Origin: Pseudomonas marginalis | GTDB taxonomy: Bacteria; Pseudomonadota; Gammaproteobacteria; Pseudomonadales; Pseudomonadaceae | Assembly (NCBI RefSeq): GCF_001645105.1 | Contig: NZ_LKEG01000052.1 | Coordinates: forward strand, 126,508 to 190,507 | Length of the DNA stretch: 64,000 nt | Direction: 5' to 3' | Program-made: the position numbers and the translations under genes | The notes under the pieces: generated by a model | What the model saw: only the letters and a program-made list of their open reading frames with translations | What the model was told of the DNA's origin: nothing | The model's database searches: none | Shown: piece after piece, positions 35,572 through 44,808 of the stretch | How the letters are laid out: each line of letters begins with the position of its first letter | Numbering within the stretch: position 1 is the stretch's first letter

Positions 35572-36969
35572 TTAAAGAATGTTGAATGGGATGGTGGTGA
35601 CCAGGCGGAACTCTTTGATGTTGCCGTCAGCTTGTTCGGAGCTGGCACGGTGAGTCACGTAGGTTGCACGAATGGTAGTGGCCTTGAGTGGGCCGCTCTG
35701 GATCGCGTAGGACGAGCCAACACCGTATTCCTGGTGCTTCTCGCCGTCCATCAGGCGCAAGTCGCTGCGCGACGCGCCGGCTTCGCCGTAGGCGGTGCCT
35801 TTGTAGTGAGTACCGTCGATGCCCCAACCGCGAGCCGAGTAGACGTTGAACTTCAGGCCTGGCACGCCGTATTCGGCCATGTTGATGCCGTAGGCGATCT
35901 GGAAGGACTTCTCGTTCGGGCTGTTGAAGTCCGAAGTCAGGGAGTTGGCCAGGTAGATGCCGTTGGTTTCGTGCAGGTAGTCGAAGTACTCGTCACCGTT
36001 CACTTCCTGGTACGAGAAGGTCAGGCTGTGGGCTTGGTGAGTCAGGCCCAGGGACAACGAGTAGGTGTCGTTGTCGATGTTGCCCATCTTCTTGCTGCCG
36101 GTGTCGGTGGTTTTGTAGTAGTTCAGGCCGGTGGTCAGTGCCAGGGTCTGTGCATCACCCAATTCGTGGGTGGCACCGAAGTAGTACTGGTTCCAGAAGT
36201 CTTCGACGTTAGCGGCGAACACGCTGGTTTTCAGGCTCTTGAACGGCTGGTAGTTGAAGCCCAGGGTTTTGACCTTGTCGGTTTCCTGGCCATTGCCGTA
36301 TTCGGAACGGAATTTCGACAGGCTCTGCTCGGTACGCGGCGAAACGCGGTCGAAGATACCGCCCTGGAACGACAGGTTGCTGAACTCTTCGCTGTTGAAG
36401 CTCACACCTTCAAAGCTTGAAGGCAGGGCGCGGTTGCCGATGGTGTCGACGATACCGGTGCTGAAATTCTGGCGACCGGCGGTCAAGGTGGTGTTGGACA
36501 CACGGAACTTGACGTTGGCCAGGCCCAGTTTGCTCCACTGGCCTACAGCGTCACCGCCGGAATCCGCCAGGGTACGGTTGGAGCCGCCGGCGATATCCTT
36601 GCGGTCGCGATCAAGGGCGATGAAGTTGTAAGCAGCAACTTCAGTGCTGACCCCTACAGTGCCTTGGGTGAAGCCCGAGGTGTAGTTGAGGATGGTGCCT
36701 TGGGCCCAGTTGATACGACGGGAGATCGGCGTCTTCACACCGTCTTTACGGTAGCTGAAGCGGTCGTTGCGAAACTTCATTTCGTTCGCATACCAGTTAC
36801 GGGTTGTACCGCCCAGGCTTTGACCGTCGATAAAGCCTTTGGCCTCGCTTTGCGCGCTGGTGCCGGCCAGGGTGGTCGGAACGAAGTCCTGGCTGGTGGT
36901 TTCAGCGTAGGCGGTAGCCGTGATGGTGCTGATGGCCAGGGCCAGAAGCGCTTTGCTGCTCAGTTTCAT
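35572..36969 (-). CDS. opdP: OprD-family outer-membrane porin OpdP, dipeptide uptake
   Basis: An 18-strand OprD-type porin of 465 residues. It has a Sec signal MKLSSKALLALAISTITATAYA and the OprD-family region AKGFIDGQSLGGTTRNWYANE near residue 45. Alternating barrel strands follow to the C-terminal RLVTTIPFNIL. The start at 36969 removes 29 unsupported residues of the longer frame and has GGAG upstream. Its position between two dppA-type genes matches PAO1 opdP (PA4501), for which glycine-glutamate and other dipeptides are known substrates. Here it probably lets dipeptides reach the Dpp binding proteins. Confidence 0.92.
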   Translation of the reverse strand: MKLSSKALLALAISTITATAYAETTSQDFVPTTLAGTSAQSEAKGFIDGQSLGGTTRNWYANEMKFRNDRFSYRKDGVKTPISRRINWAQGTILNYTSGFTQGTVGVSTEVAAYNFIALDRDRKDIAGGSNRTLADSGGDAVGQWSKLGLANVKFRVSNTTLTAGRQNFSTGIVDTIGNRALPSSFEGVSFNSEEFSNLSFQGGIFDRVSPRTEQSLSKFRSEYGNGQETDKVKTLGFNYQPFKSLKTSVFAANVEDFWNQYYFGATHELGDAQTLALTTGLNYYKTTDTGSKKMGNIDNDTYSLSLGLTHQAHSLTFSYQEVNGDEYFDYLHETNGIYLANSLTSDFNSPNEKSFQIAYGINMAEYGVPGLKFNVYSARGWGIDGTHYKGTAYGEAGASRSDLRLMDGEKHQEYGVGSSYAIQSGPLKATTIRATYVTHRASSEQADGNIKEFRLVTTIPFNIL

Positions 36970-37139
36970 GAATGAAGCTCCTTTGGTTCTCTTTTTAATG
37001 CCGGTCTTTTTTGGTGATCCGGCTATTGGGTGTGTAACTCGTTCAAGCTCATGCAAACGTTTGGCGTAGGAAAAATCCCAACAAAAGGCCGCGCGTTTGC
37101 AGCAACGCGGGGGCCGCCCTGCGCAATCCGGTTATTTTC

Positions 37140-38744
37140 TTATGGGGTGATACTGACGCCCGAGAACACGTTGCGGCCGAAGGGGCTGACCTTGAAACCT
37201 TCGACTTTGGCGCTTAACGGCTGGTTGACCGTCGAGTGGGCGACTGGCGTGATCGGCACCTGCTGCTTGAGCAGTTGCTGCGCCTGTTTGTAGAGAACAG
37301 TCCTTTGTTCGCGGTCGGTCACGACCTTGGCTTGCTTGATCAGCTTGTCGTACGCCGGGTCACACCACATGGAGTAGTTGTTCCCGCCGATGGCGTCGCA
37401 GCTGTAGAGGGTGCCCAGCCAGTTGTCCGGGTCACCGTTGTCGCCCGTCCAGCCGATCAGGCTCACATCGTGCTCACCGTTCTTGGTGCGCTTGATGTAC
37501 TCGCCCCACTCGTAGCTGACGATCTTGACCTTGAGGCCGATCTTGGCCCAGTCGCTTTGCAGCATCTCGGCCATCAGCTTGGCATTGGGGTTGTACGGGC
37601 GTTGTACCGGCATCGCCCATAGGGTGATTTCGGTGCCTTCCTTCACGCCGGCGGCCTTGAGCAGTTCCTTGGCCTTTTCCGGGTTGTAGGCGGCGTCCTG
37701 GATACTGTCGTCGTAGGACCACTGCGTCGGCGGCATGGCGTTGACCGCCAGTTGCCCTGCGCCTTGGTACACGGCGTTCAGAATGCTCTGCTTGTTCACC
37801 GCCATGTCCAGCGCCTGGCGCACTTCGAGCTGGTCGAACGGCTTGTGGCGCACGTTGTAGGCGATATAGCCGAGGTTGAAACCCGGCTTGGTCAGCAGTT
37901 GCAGGTTTGGGTCGGCCTTGAGGGCGTCGACGTCAGCCGGGCGCGGATGCAGCGTCACTTGGCATTCGCCCGCCTTGAGCTTTTGCACCCGCACCGACGC
38001 GTCGGTGTTGATGGCGAAGATCAACTGGTCCAGCTTGACCTTGCTCGGGTCCCAGTACTGTTTGTTGGCCACGTACCGGATCTGCGAATCTTTCTGGTAC
38101 CGCTGGAACACGAAAGGGCCGGTGCCGATGGGCTTCTGGTTGATGTCGCTGGGCCTGCCGGTCTTGAGCAGTTGCTCGGCATATTCGGCCGACAGGATCG
38201 CGGCGAAGCTCATGGCGATGTTCTGGATAAACGCGGCGTCGACCGTGTTCAGGGTCATCACCACGGTGTGCGGGTCGGTTTTCTCGACCTTGGCAATGTT
38301 CTTGTTCAGGCTCATCCCGTTGAAGTACGGAAACTCGGTGGGGTAGGCCTTGCGAAACGGATGGTCGGCGTCAAGCATGCGGTTGAAGGTGAACAGCACA
38401 TCGTCGGCGTTGAAGTCCCGCGTCGGTTTGAATTCCTTGTTGCTGTGGAATTTCACCCCTTCGCGCAGGTGAAAGGTGTAGGTCAGGCCATCTGGCGAAA
38501 TATCCCACTTGGTTGCCAGCGCAGGTACGACACCGGTCTCGCCCTTTTCAAACTCAACCAGGCGGTTGTACAGCGGTTCGGCCGCATCGTTATCGGTGGC
38601 GGTGGTGTATTGCGCGGTGTCAAAGCCTGCCGGGCTGCCTTCCGAGCAGAACACCAGGCTCTTTTTGTCGGCGGCATAGCCCATCGTGGCCGCAGCCAAC
38701 AGGCTGGTGCCAAAAATTGCGGATAGAACGGTGGTATGGCGCAT
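37140..38744 (-). CDS. Dipeptide-binding protein paralogue (DppA3-like)
   Basis: A periplasmic SBP_bac_5 protein of 534 residues with a signal peptide cleaved after GYAA-like sequence near residue 25. Shared blocks with its two upstream paralogues include LVFCSEGSPAGFD, FNADDVLFTFNRML, GTGPFVFQRYQKDSQIRY and LIGWTGDNGDPDNWLG. It is followed by opdP in the same direction after 170 bp. In PAO1, as I recall, PA4500 (dppA3) holds this position next to opdP. It lacks its own permease and probably uses DppBCDF. Confidence 0.92.
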   Translation of the reverse strand: MRHTTVLSAIFGTSLLAAATMGYAADKKSLVFCSEGSPAGFDTAQYTTATDNDAAEPLYNRLVEFEKGETGVVPALATKWDISPDGLTYTFHLREGVKFHSNKEFKPTRDFNADDVLFTFNRMLDADHPFRKAYPTEFPYFNGMSLNKNIAKVEKTDPHTVVMTLNTVDAAFIQNIAMSFAAILSAEYAEQLLKTGRPSDINQKPIGTGPFVFQRYQKDSQIRYVANKQYWDPSKVKLDQLIFAINTDASVRVQKLKAGECQVTLHPRPADVDALKADPNLQLLTKPGFNLGYIAYNVRHKPFDQLEVRQALDMAVNKQSILNAVYQGAGQLAVNAMPPTQWSYDDSIQDAAYNPEKAKELLKAAGVKEGTEITLWAMPVQRPYNPNAKLMAEMLQSDWAKIGLKVKIVSYEWGEYIKRTKNGEHDVSLIGWTGDNGDPDNWLGTLYSCDAIGGNNYSMWCDPAYDKLIKQAKVVTDREQRTVLYKQAQQLLKQQVPITPVAHSTVNQPLSAKVEGFKVSPFGRNVFSGVSITP

Positions 38745-39048
38745 GACGATCCCGATCCTTGTTTGTAATTGTCATCAGCGAGCAACCCCCCTGGCGTACG
38801 GCCAGGGGAACATCACTGATCCCACACGCAGCAAGTGCCTTTCCGTGTTAGCAGCTTCTGCTGTCCTACGACGTTATGGGTCTCGGACTTCGCAGTAAAT
38901 GCGCCAAATCGGATTGACCTTGTAGGCAATGGCGTCGCGCTTCGCAGTTCATTGCTGTAGGACGCAACGATTGCGAGCACGGCCTGTTGCCTACTGGCCA
39001 GGCGGATGCAATAACGGCGACGTTATGAAACGTCGCCGTCAAGGCTTC
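38745..39048. other. Intergenic region between two dppA-type genes
   Basis: About 300 bp. It contains the terminator of the upstream gene at 39015-39040 and must contain the promoter of the gene starting at 38744. No open frame looks coding. In PAO1 a dipeptidase (mdpA) and the regulator psdR lie at this place as I recall; nothing resembling them is present here. Confidence 0.45.
39015..39040 (-). terminator. Terminator-like hairpin after dppA2-like gene
   Basis: ACGGCGACGTT (39015-39025) pairs perfectly with AACGTCGCCGT (39030-39040) around a 4-base loop, nine bases after the stop of the gene at 39049. The T tract on the minus strand is short (TTATTGC). Confidence 0.7.
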
Positions 39049-40677
39049 TTACTTGCCGCTTACGCTCACGCCGTAGAAGGAGTTCAAGCCAAACGGGCTG
39101 ATCTTGAAGTCCTGCACGGTGTTGCGCATGGGTTGATACACCGTCGAGTGCGCGATAGGTGTCATCGGGACTGCATCTTTGAGGATATGTTGCGCCTGCT
39201 TATACAGCTCGGTGCGTTTGGCGACATCCGATGTGGCCTTGGCTTCTTTCACGATGCCGTCGAATTTCTTGTCGCACCATTTGGAGAAGTTGTTACCGGA
39301 CAGCGAGTCGCAGCCGAACAGCACGTTCAGCCAGTTGTCCGGGTCACCATTGTCACCGCTCCAGCCAATGATCATGGCCTGGTTCTCGCCACCTTTGGAG
39401 CGCTTGATGTACTCGCCCCACTCGTAGCTGGTGATTTTCACGTTCAGACCGATCTTCTTCCAGTCGTTTTGCAGCATTTCAGCCATCAGCTTGGCGTTCG
39501 GGTTGTACGGACGCTGAACTGGCATGGCCCACAGAACGATTTCGGTCCCTTCCTTGACGCCAGCTTCCTTGAGCAGTGCCTTGGCTTTCTCAGGATCGTA
39601 CTTGGCGTCCTTGATGGTGGTGTCATACGACCATTGGGTCGGCGGCATGGCGTTGACGGCCAGTTGACCGGCGCCCTGGTACACGGAGTCGATGATCTGT
39701 TGCTTGTTCACCGACATGTCCAGCGCCTGGCGCACGCGCAGGTCAGCCAGCGGGTTGGGCTGGTCGCTGCCCTTGACCTTGTCCATGACATTGTAGGCGA
39801 TGTAGCCCAGGTTGAAACCGGCCTGGTTCGGCAGTTTCAGGTCCTTGTCGGCTTCCAGCGCCTTGAGGTCGGCCGGACGCGGGAACAGGGTGATCTGGCA
39901 TTCGTTTTTCTTCAGCTTCTGGATACGCACCGACGGGTCGGTGGTGATGGCGAAGATCAGGTTATCGATCTTGACGTCTTCAGGTTTCCAGTAGTCCTTG
40001 TTGCCGGTGTAACGGATGTTCGAGTCTTTCTGGTAGCTCTTGAACACGAACGGGCCAGTACCGACCGGTTTCTGGTTGATGTCCGAGGCCTTGCCTTCTT
40101 TCAACAGTTGGGCGGCGTATTCAGCCGACTGGATCGACGCGAAGCTCATTGCCAGGTTCTGGATAAAGGCGGCGTCCACAGTGCCAAGGGTGAACTTGAC
40201 CGTGTGCTCATCGACTTTCTCGATGTTCTTGATGTTGGTGTCCATCCCCATGTCCGTGAAGTACGGGAACTCGGTGGGGTAGGCTTTGCGGAACGGATCG
40301 TCCTTGTTGATCATGCGGTTGAACGTGAACAGCACGTCATCGGCATTGAAGGTACGGGTCGGCTTGAAGTACGCGGTGGTGTGGAACTTGACGCCATCAC
40401 GCAGGTGGAAAGTGTAGGTCAAGCCATCCGGGGACACGTCCCAGCTGGTGGCCAGCCCAGGAATCACAGCGGTGCCGCCGCGTTCGAACTGGGTCAGGCG
40501 GTTGAACATGGTTTCGGCCGAGGCATCGAAGTCTGTTCCGGTGGTGTACTGGCCTGGATCAAAACCGGCCGGGCTCCCTTCGGAGCAGAACACCAGGTTA
40601 GTTGCCGCAAGGGCTACGGGGGCGGCGGCCATAAGGCCAGCGCTCACTAATAACGGAAGGACTGCGTGTTTAAGCAT
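39049..40677 (-). CDS. Dipeptide-binding protein paralogue (DppA2-like)
   Basis: A periplasmic binding protein of 542 residues with a signal MLKHAVLPLLVSAGLMAAAPVALA. Blocks LVFCSEGSPAGFDPGQYTTG, FNADDVLFTFNRMI, GTGPFVFKSYQKDSNIRY and IIGWSGDNGDPDNWL are shared with the flanking paralogues. The ATG at 40677 is set by GAGG five bases upstream; eight extra residues in the longer frame have none. It probably corresponds to PA4497 (dppA2, recalled). Its own terminator makes it a separate transcript. Confidence 0.92.
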   Translation of the reverse strand: MLKHAVLPLLVSAGLMAAAPVALAATNLVFCSEGSPAGFDPGQYTTGTDFDASAETMFNRLTQFERGGTAVIPGLATSWDVSPDGLTYTFHLRDGVKFHTTAYFKPTRTFNADDVLFTFNRMINKDDPFRKAYPTEFPYFTDMGMDTNIKNIEKVDEHTVKFTLGTVDAAFIQNLAMSFASIQSAEYAAQLLKEGKASDINQKPVGTGPFVFKSYQKDSNIRYTGNKDYWKPEDVKIDNLIFAITTDPSVRIQKLKKNECQITLFPRPADLKALEADKDLKLPNQAGFNLGYIAYNVMDKVKGSDQPNPLADLRVRQALDMSVNKQQIIDSVYQGAGQLAVNAMPPTQWSYDTTIKDAKYDPEKAKALLKEAGVKEGTEIVLWAMPVQRPYNPNAKLMAEMLQNDWKKIGLNVKITSYEWGEYIKRSKGGENQAMIIGWSGDNGDPDNWLNVLFGCDSLSGNNFSKWCDKKFDGIVKEAKATSDVAKRTELYKQAQHILKDAVPMTPIAHSTVYQPMRNTVQDFKISPFGLNSFYGVSVSGK

Positions 40678-40886
40678 GTTGGCCTCATGATTTGTTGTCA
40701 TTTTTGGTGGTGAGGGCGACCTCGTGAGTCGGCCTGCGGATACTTATGCAGGCGCCATACCCATTGCAAGATGCTGAACCGTTGCAAGGGTGAAACAGTG
40801 GTACGAACGTACAGGAATGTCGCAATTATGAAAGTTTGTACATATTTGCGCATATTTTGAGGGTTTTTTCGGTGCGTGAGCTGCAC

Positions 40887-40925
40887 CAAAAAAGACCAAC
40901 CGAGGCGTCTGGCGCACTCGGTTGG
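40887..40925 (-). terminator. Intrinsic terminator of the first dppA-type gene
   Basis: On the minus strand CCAACCGAG pairs with CTCGGTTGG (plus 40896-40904 and 40917-40925), then TCTTTTTT. It lies 11 bases after the stop at 40936. Confidence 0.9.
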
Positions 40926-40935
40926 CGCACGGCTG

Positions 40936-42537
40936 TTACTTATCTAGACTCACGCCATAGAACGGCGTCAGCCCGAAAGGGCTGATCTTGAAGTCTTGGA
41001 CTTCCTTGCGCAGCGGTTGGAAAACCGTCGAGTTCGCAATAGGCGTTATAGGTACTTGTTCCTTAAGGATTTTTTGTGCCTGTTGATACCACTTGATGCG
41101 CTGCTCGCGGTCGTTGCTGACTTTGGCTTGCTGCACCAGTTTGTCGTAGGCCGGGTTACACCATTTGGCGTAGTTGCTGCCCTTGACCGCGGCACAACTG
41201 TAGAGCACGCCGAGCCAGTTATCCGGGTCGCCGTTGTCGCCAGTCCAGCCATAAATCATCGCGTCGTGCTCACCGTTTTTGGCGCGCTTGATGTATTCGC
41301 CCCACTCATAGCTGACGATGTTGGCCTTGATGCCGATCTTTGCCCAATCCTGCTGGATCATTTGTGCCGACATCCGCGCGTTCGGGTTGGAAGCACGCTG
41401 TACGGTCATCGCCCACAAGTTGATGGTGGTACCTGGTGCAACCCCTGCTTCTTTTAGTAGCGCCTTGGCCTTTGCCGGGTCGTGGGGAGCGTCCTTGATA
41501 CTGGGGTCATAAGACCACTGGGCAGGCGGCAGCGCGTTCTGCGCCAATTGCCCGGCGCTCTGGTACACCGCCTTGATGATCGCCGGCTTATCGATGGCCA
41601 TGTCCAGCGCCTGGCGCACCTTGAGCTGGTCCAGCGGCGGGTGGGTCACGTTGTAGGCCAGGAAGCCCAGGTTGAACCCGGCTTGCTGCAGCACGCGCAA
41701 GTTCGGGTCTTGTTTCATCACTTCAATGTCGGCAGGGCGCGGGTAACCGCTGACCTGGCATTCGCCGGCCTTGAGCTTCTGCAGGCGCGACGCGGCATCC
41801 GGGGTGATGGCGAACACCAAGTTGTCGAGCTTCACATCCTCGGGTTTCCAATATTGCTTGTTGGCCACGTAGCGGATCTGCGAGTCCTTCTGGTAACGCT
41901 TGAACACAAACGGGCCGGTGCCCACCGGTTTTTGATTGATGTCGGAAGCGTTGCCTTGCTTGAGCAGTTGGGCGGCGTATTCGGCGGACTGCACCGAGGC
42001 AAAGCTCATGGCCAGGTTCTGCACGAACGAAGCGTCGACGTTGTTCAGGTTGAAACGCACGGTGTGCTCGTCGAGTTTTTCGACGTTTTTGATCGTGGTG
42101 TTCAACCCCATGTCGGTGAAGTACGGCGACTCGGACGGGTAGGCCTTGCGGAATGGGCTATCGGCATCCAGCAGACGGTTGAAGGTAAACAGCACATCAT
42201 CCGCGTTGAAGTCGCGAGTAGGGGTGAAGAAATCAGTGGTGTGGAACTTGACGCCATCCCGCAGGTGGAAGGTGTAGGTCAGGCCGTCTTTGGAGATATC
42301 CCAACGGGTCGCCAGGCCAGGTTCGACTTCGGTGCCGCCGCGCTTGAACTGGGTCAGGCGGTTGAACACGGTTTCGGCGGAAGCGTCAAAGTCGGTGCCG
42401 CTGGTGTACTGGCTGGGGTCGAAACCGGCGGGGCTGGCTTCGGAGCAGTAGACCAGGGTGCTGGCCGCTTGGGCCAGTGGCATAAAGGCCAGCAGGCCTG
42501 CGGCGAGGATGAGCGGTTTTAAGGCAATTCTTTCCAT
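40936..42537 (-). CDS. Dipeptide-binding protein paralogue (DppA1-like)
   Basis: A periplasmic SBP_bac_5 protein of 533 residues with signal MERIALKPLILAAGLLAFMPLAQA (cleavage after AQA). It shares LVYCSEASPAGFDPSQYTSG, FNADDVLFTFNRLL, GTGPFVFKRYQKDSQIRY and IYGWTGDNGDPDNWLG with the next two genes, so the three arose by duplication. The ATG at 42537 has GGGG upstream; the longer frame to 42576 lacks support. It probably corresponds to PA4496 (dppA1, recalled) and lies next to roxSR as there. Confidence 0.92.
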   Translation of the reverse strand: MERIALKPLILAAGLLAFMPLAQAASTLVYCSEASPAGFDPSQYTSGTDFDASAETVFNRLTQFKRGGTEVEPGLATRWDISKDGLTYTFHLRDGVKFHTTDFFTPTRDFNADDVLFTFNRLLDADSPFRKAYPSESPYFTDMGLNTTIKNVEKLDEHTVRFNLNNVDASFVQNLAMSFASVQSAEYAAQLLKQGNASDINQKPVGTGPFVFKRYQKDSQIRYVANKQYWKPEDVKLDNLVFAITPDAASRLQKLKAGECQVSGYPRPADIEVMKQDPNLRVLQQAGFNLGFLAYNVTHPPLDQLKVRQALDMAIDKPAIIKAVYQSAGQLAQNALPPAQWSYDPSIKDAPHDPAKAKALLKEAGVAPGTTINLWAMTVQRASNPNARMSAQMIQQDWAKIGIKANIVSYEWGEYIKRAKNGEHDAMIYGWTGDNGDPDNWLGVLYSCAAVKGSNYAKWCNPAYDKLVQQAKVSNDREQRIKWYQQAQKILKEQVPITPIANSTVFQPLRKEVQDFKISPFGLTPFYGVSLDK

Positions 42538-42581
42538 GGAGACCCCTGAAATGGCAGGCATATATAAGCTGCCCAAACGAA

Positions 42582-42609
42582 AACGGCGCTACCGAGGGTA
42601 ACGCCGTTC
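42582..42609 (-). terminator. Terminator-like hairpin after the SIMPL gene
   Basis: AACGGCG-TACC and GGTA-CGCCGTT pair (plus strand 42582-42593 and 42597-42609) with one bulged base, followed on the minus strand by TTCGTTT. It lies 19 bases after the stop at 42628. Confidence 0.65.
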
Positions 42610-42627
42610 AGGCCAATCAGGTAGGGG

Positions 42628-43341
42628 TCACTGCATCTGCACTTCGATCACGCCATCAGCACTCATGCTTACCTGGCTGGTGCCGGCCTCGACTTCAGGC
42701 GTCGGTGCCGAATCTGCCATGGCTGCTTTCATCATCATGCCGCCACGGGCGTAAGGCATCGGGTAGCCGTTGGTGTTGAAGTTCAGGTTCACGATCTTGT
42801 AACCCTTGCCGCCCAACGCATCGGTGGCCAGTTGCGCGCGTGCTTTAAACGCGGCGACGGCGTCCTTGAGCAGCGCATCTTCGCTGGACTTGCGCGTGGT
42901 GTCGGCGATGGCGAAGTCCATGTTTTCCATTTTCAGGCTGTTCAACAGTTCGCCGGTGAGTTTGGACAGCGCCGGGAAGTCTGCGCTTTCCAGGCGCAGT
43001 TCGGCGCGTTCACGCCAGCCGGTGATCTTCTGGTTCTTGTTGTCGTAGATCGGGTAGCTGTTACGGCTGCCCTGGCGCAGTGTCACGCCTTTGACTTCGC
43101 GGGCTTCACCGAGGGCCTTGTTCAGGGTGTTGGTGATTTCGGCGGCAAGCTTGGCCGGGTCGCTGTTCTGGGATTCGGTGTAGAGGGTCACGATCATCTT
43201 GTCGCGGGCCACCTCCTGGCTGACCTCGGCGCGCAGGGAAATCTGGTTGTAATGCAGCTCATCGGCGGCCAGGGCTGGAAGGCTGGCCAGGGCGCCGACG
43301 CTGAGCGTGATGACGGCTGCACTGCGAGTGAAACGAGACAT
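42628..43341 (-). CDS. SIMPL domain-containing (DUF541) periplasmic protein
   Basis: A protein of 237 residues with a Sec signal (MSRFTRSAAVITLSVGALASLPALA, cleavage after ALA). The DUF541/SIMPL domain fills the rest: ISLRAEVSQEVARDKMIVTLYTE, then GVTLRQGSRNSYPIYDNKNQKITGWRERAELRL. It is related to the YggE/BP26-type oxidative-stress-linked family, whose exact activity is unknown. It is divergent from roxS, 204 bp apart, with a terminator of its own. Confidence 0.92.
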   Translation of the reverse strand: MSRFTRSAAVITLSVGALASLPALAADELHYNQISLRAEVSQEVARDKMIVTLYTESQNSDPAKLAAEITNTLNKALGEAREVKGVTLRQGSRNSYPIYDNKNQKITGWRERAELRLESADFPALSKLTGELLNSLKMENMDFAIADTTRKSSEDALLKDAVAAFKARAQLATDALGGKGYKIVNLNFNTNGYPMPYARGGMMMKAAMADSAPTPEVEAGTSQVSMSADGVIEVQMQ

Positions 43342-43545
43342 GGAAGCTCCTTGGGATGTGCGTGTTGGGTATGACTGTAGACGGTGGCAGTGGGTTCTTC
43401 GGGTTTACACATTAGCTACACATGTGGCGATGCCGACGAACGGTCATTTGCCCAGGCTGCGGCAAAGAGCCACACGCGCCGTGCCAGGCGGCCTGCTTCG
43501 TTTATACTCCTGCCGATCCGCCTGCAGCGCTCATCGGGAGAGCTC

Positions 43546-44808
43546 ATGCTCGCCGCCGTAAAACTGACTTCCGCCACCCGCCAGAACCTCTGGCGCCTGA
43601 CGTTCATCCGTACCCTGGTACTGGCCGCACAGGCCGGCTCCGTCGGGCTCGCCTATTGGTTCGACCTGTTGCCGCTGCCGTGGCTGCAATTGGGCGTGAC
43701 CCTGGGTTTCTCCATCGTGCTCTGTGTGTTTACCGCCATCCGGTTGCGCACCACGTGGCCGGTGACCGAGCTGGAATACGCCCTGCAATTGGCGTGCGAC
43801 CTGTTTATCCACAGTGTGTTGTTGTATTTCTCCGGTGGTTCCACCAATCCGTTTGTTTCTTATTACCTGGTGCCACTGACCATCGCCGCCGTGACCCTGC
43901 CGTGGCGCTATTCGGTGGTGCTGTCGGGCATCGCGTTGACGCTGTACACCTTGCTGTTGGCGCGCTTCTATCCGCTGCAAACGTTCCCGATCGCGCGGGA
44001 AAACCTGCAGATCTACGGGATGTGGTTGAGCTTTGCGCTGTCCGCTGCGGTCATTACGTTCTTCGCGGCCCGCATGGCCGAAGAACTGCGCCGCCAGGAA
44101 GAACTGCGCGCCATTCGCCGTGAAGAAGGCTTGCGCGACCAGCAGCTGTTGGCCGTTGCCACCCAGGCCGCCGGCGCCGCCCATGAGCTGGGCACACCCT
44201 TGGCCACCATGAGCGTGCTGCTCAACGAAATGACCCAGGACCATCACGACCCGGCATTGCAAGAAGATCTCGGCGTGTTGCGTGAGCAGGTCAAGCAGTG
44301 CAAGCAGACCCTTCAGCAGTTGGTGCGCGCCGCCGAAGCCAATCGCCGCCTGGCGGTGGAGATGCAGGACGTGACCCAGTGGCTCGATGAAGCCCTGAAC
44401 CGCTGGCACTTGATGCGCCCCGAAGCCAGTTACCGTTTTCATCTATTAGGGCAAGGCACCGTGCCGCGCATGGCGCCGCCACCGGACTTGACCCAGGCCC
44501 TGCTCAACTTGCTGAACAATGCCGCCGACGCCTGCCCCGAAGGCCTGGGCGTTCAACTGGACTGGGACCTGGAAAACGTCACCATCAGTATTCGTGACCA
44601 CGGCGCGGGCGTGCCGCTGGCCATTGCCGAACAGATCGGCAAACCGTTCTTTACCACCAAGGGCAAAGGCTTCGGCCTCGGTCTTTTTTTGAGCAAGGCC
44701 AGCGTGACCCGCGCCGGTGGCTCAGTAAAACTCTATAGTCATGAGGAAGGCGGCACGCTCACCGAGCTGCGCCTGCCCCGTGTCGCACGAGGAGATATCG
44801 ATGAGTGA
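43546..44808 (+). CDS. roxS: Redox-sensing histidine kinase RoxS (RegB/PrrB family)
   Basis: Sensor kinase of 420 residues that, with RoxR, adjusts respiration (terminal oxidases) to redox state. About six N-terminal membrane segments (20-165) include the RegB quinone-site heptapeptide GGSTNPF near 96-102. The H-box is GAAHELGTPLATM with the phospho-His at 213, followed by N-box NLLNNAADAC, G1 DHGAGVP and G2 KGFGLGLFL. The RegB redox Cys region (LREQVKQCKQTLQQL) is present. ATG at 43546 is preceded by GGGAG; the frame start at 43384 is not supported. It overlaps roxR by eight bases. Confidence 0.95.
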   Translation: MLAAVKLTSATRQNLWRLTFIRTLVLAAQAGSVGLAYWFDLLPLPWLQLGVTLGFSIVLCVFTAIRLRTTWPVTELEYALQLACDLFIHSVLLYFSGGSTNPFVSYYLVPLTIAAVTLPWRYSVVLSGIALTLYTLLLARFYPLQTFPIARENLQIYGMWLSFALSAAVITFFAARMAEELRRQEELRAIRREEGLRDQQLLAVATQAAGAAHELGTPLATMSVLLNEMTQDHHDPALQEDLGVLREQVKQCKQTLQQLVRAAEANRRLAVEMQDVTQWLDEALNRWHLMRPEASYRFHLLGQGTVPRMAPPPDLTQALLNLLNNAADACPEGLGVQLDWDLENVTISIRDHGAGVPLAIAEQIGKPFFTTKGKGFGLGLFLSKASVTRAGGSVKLYSHEEGGTLTELRLPRVARGDIDE

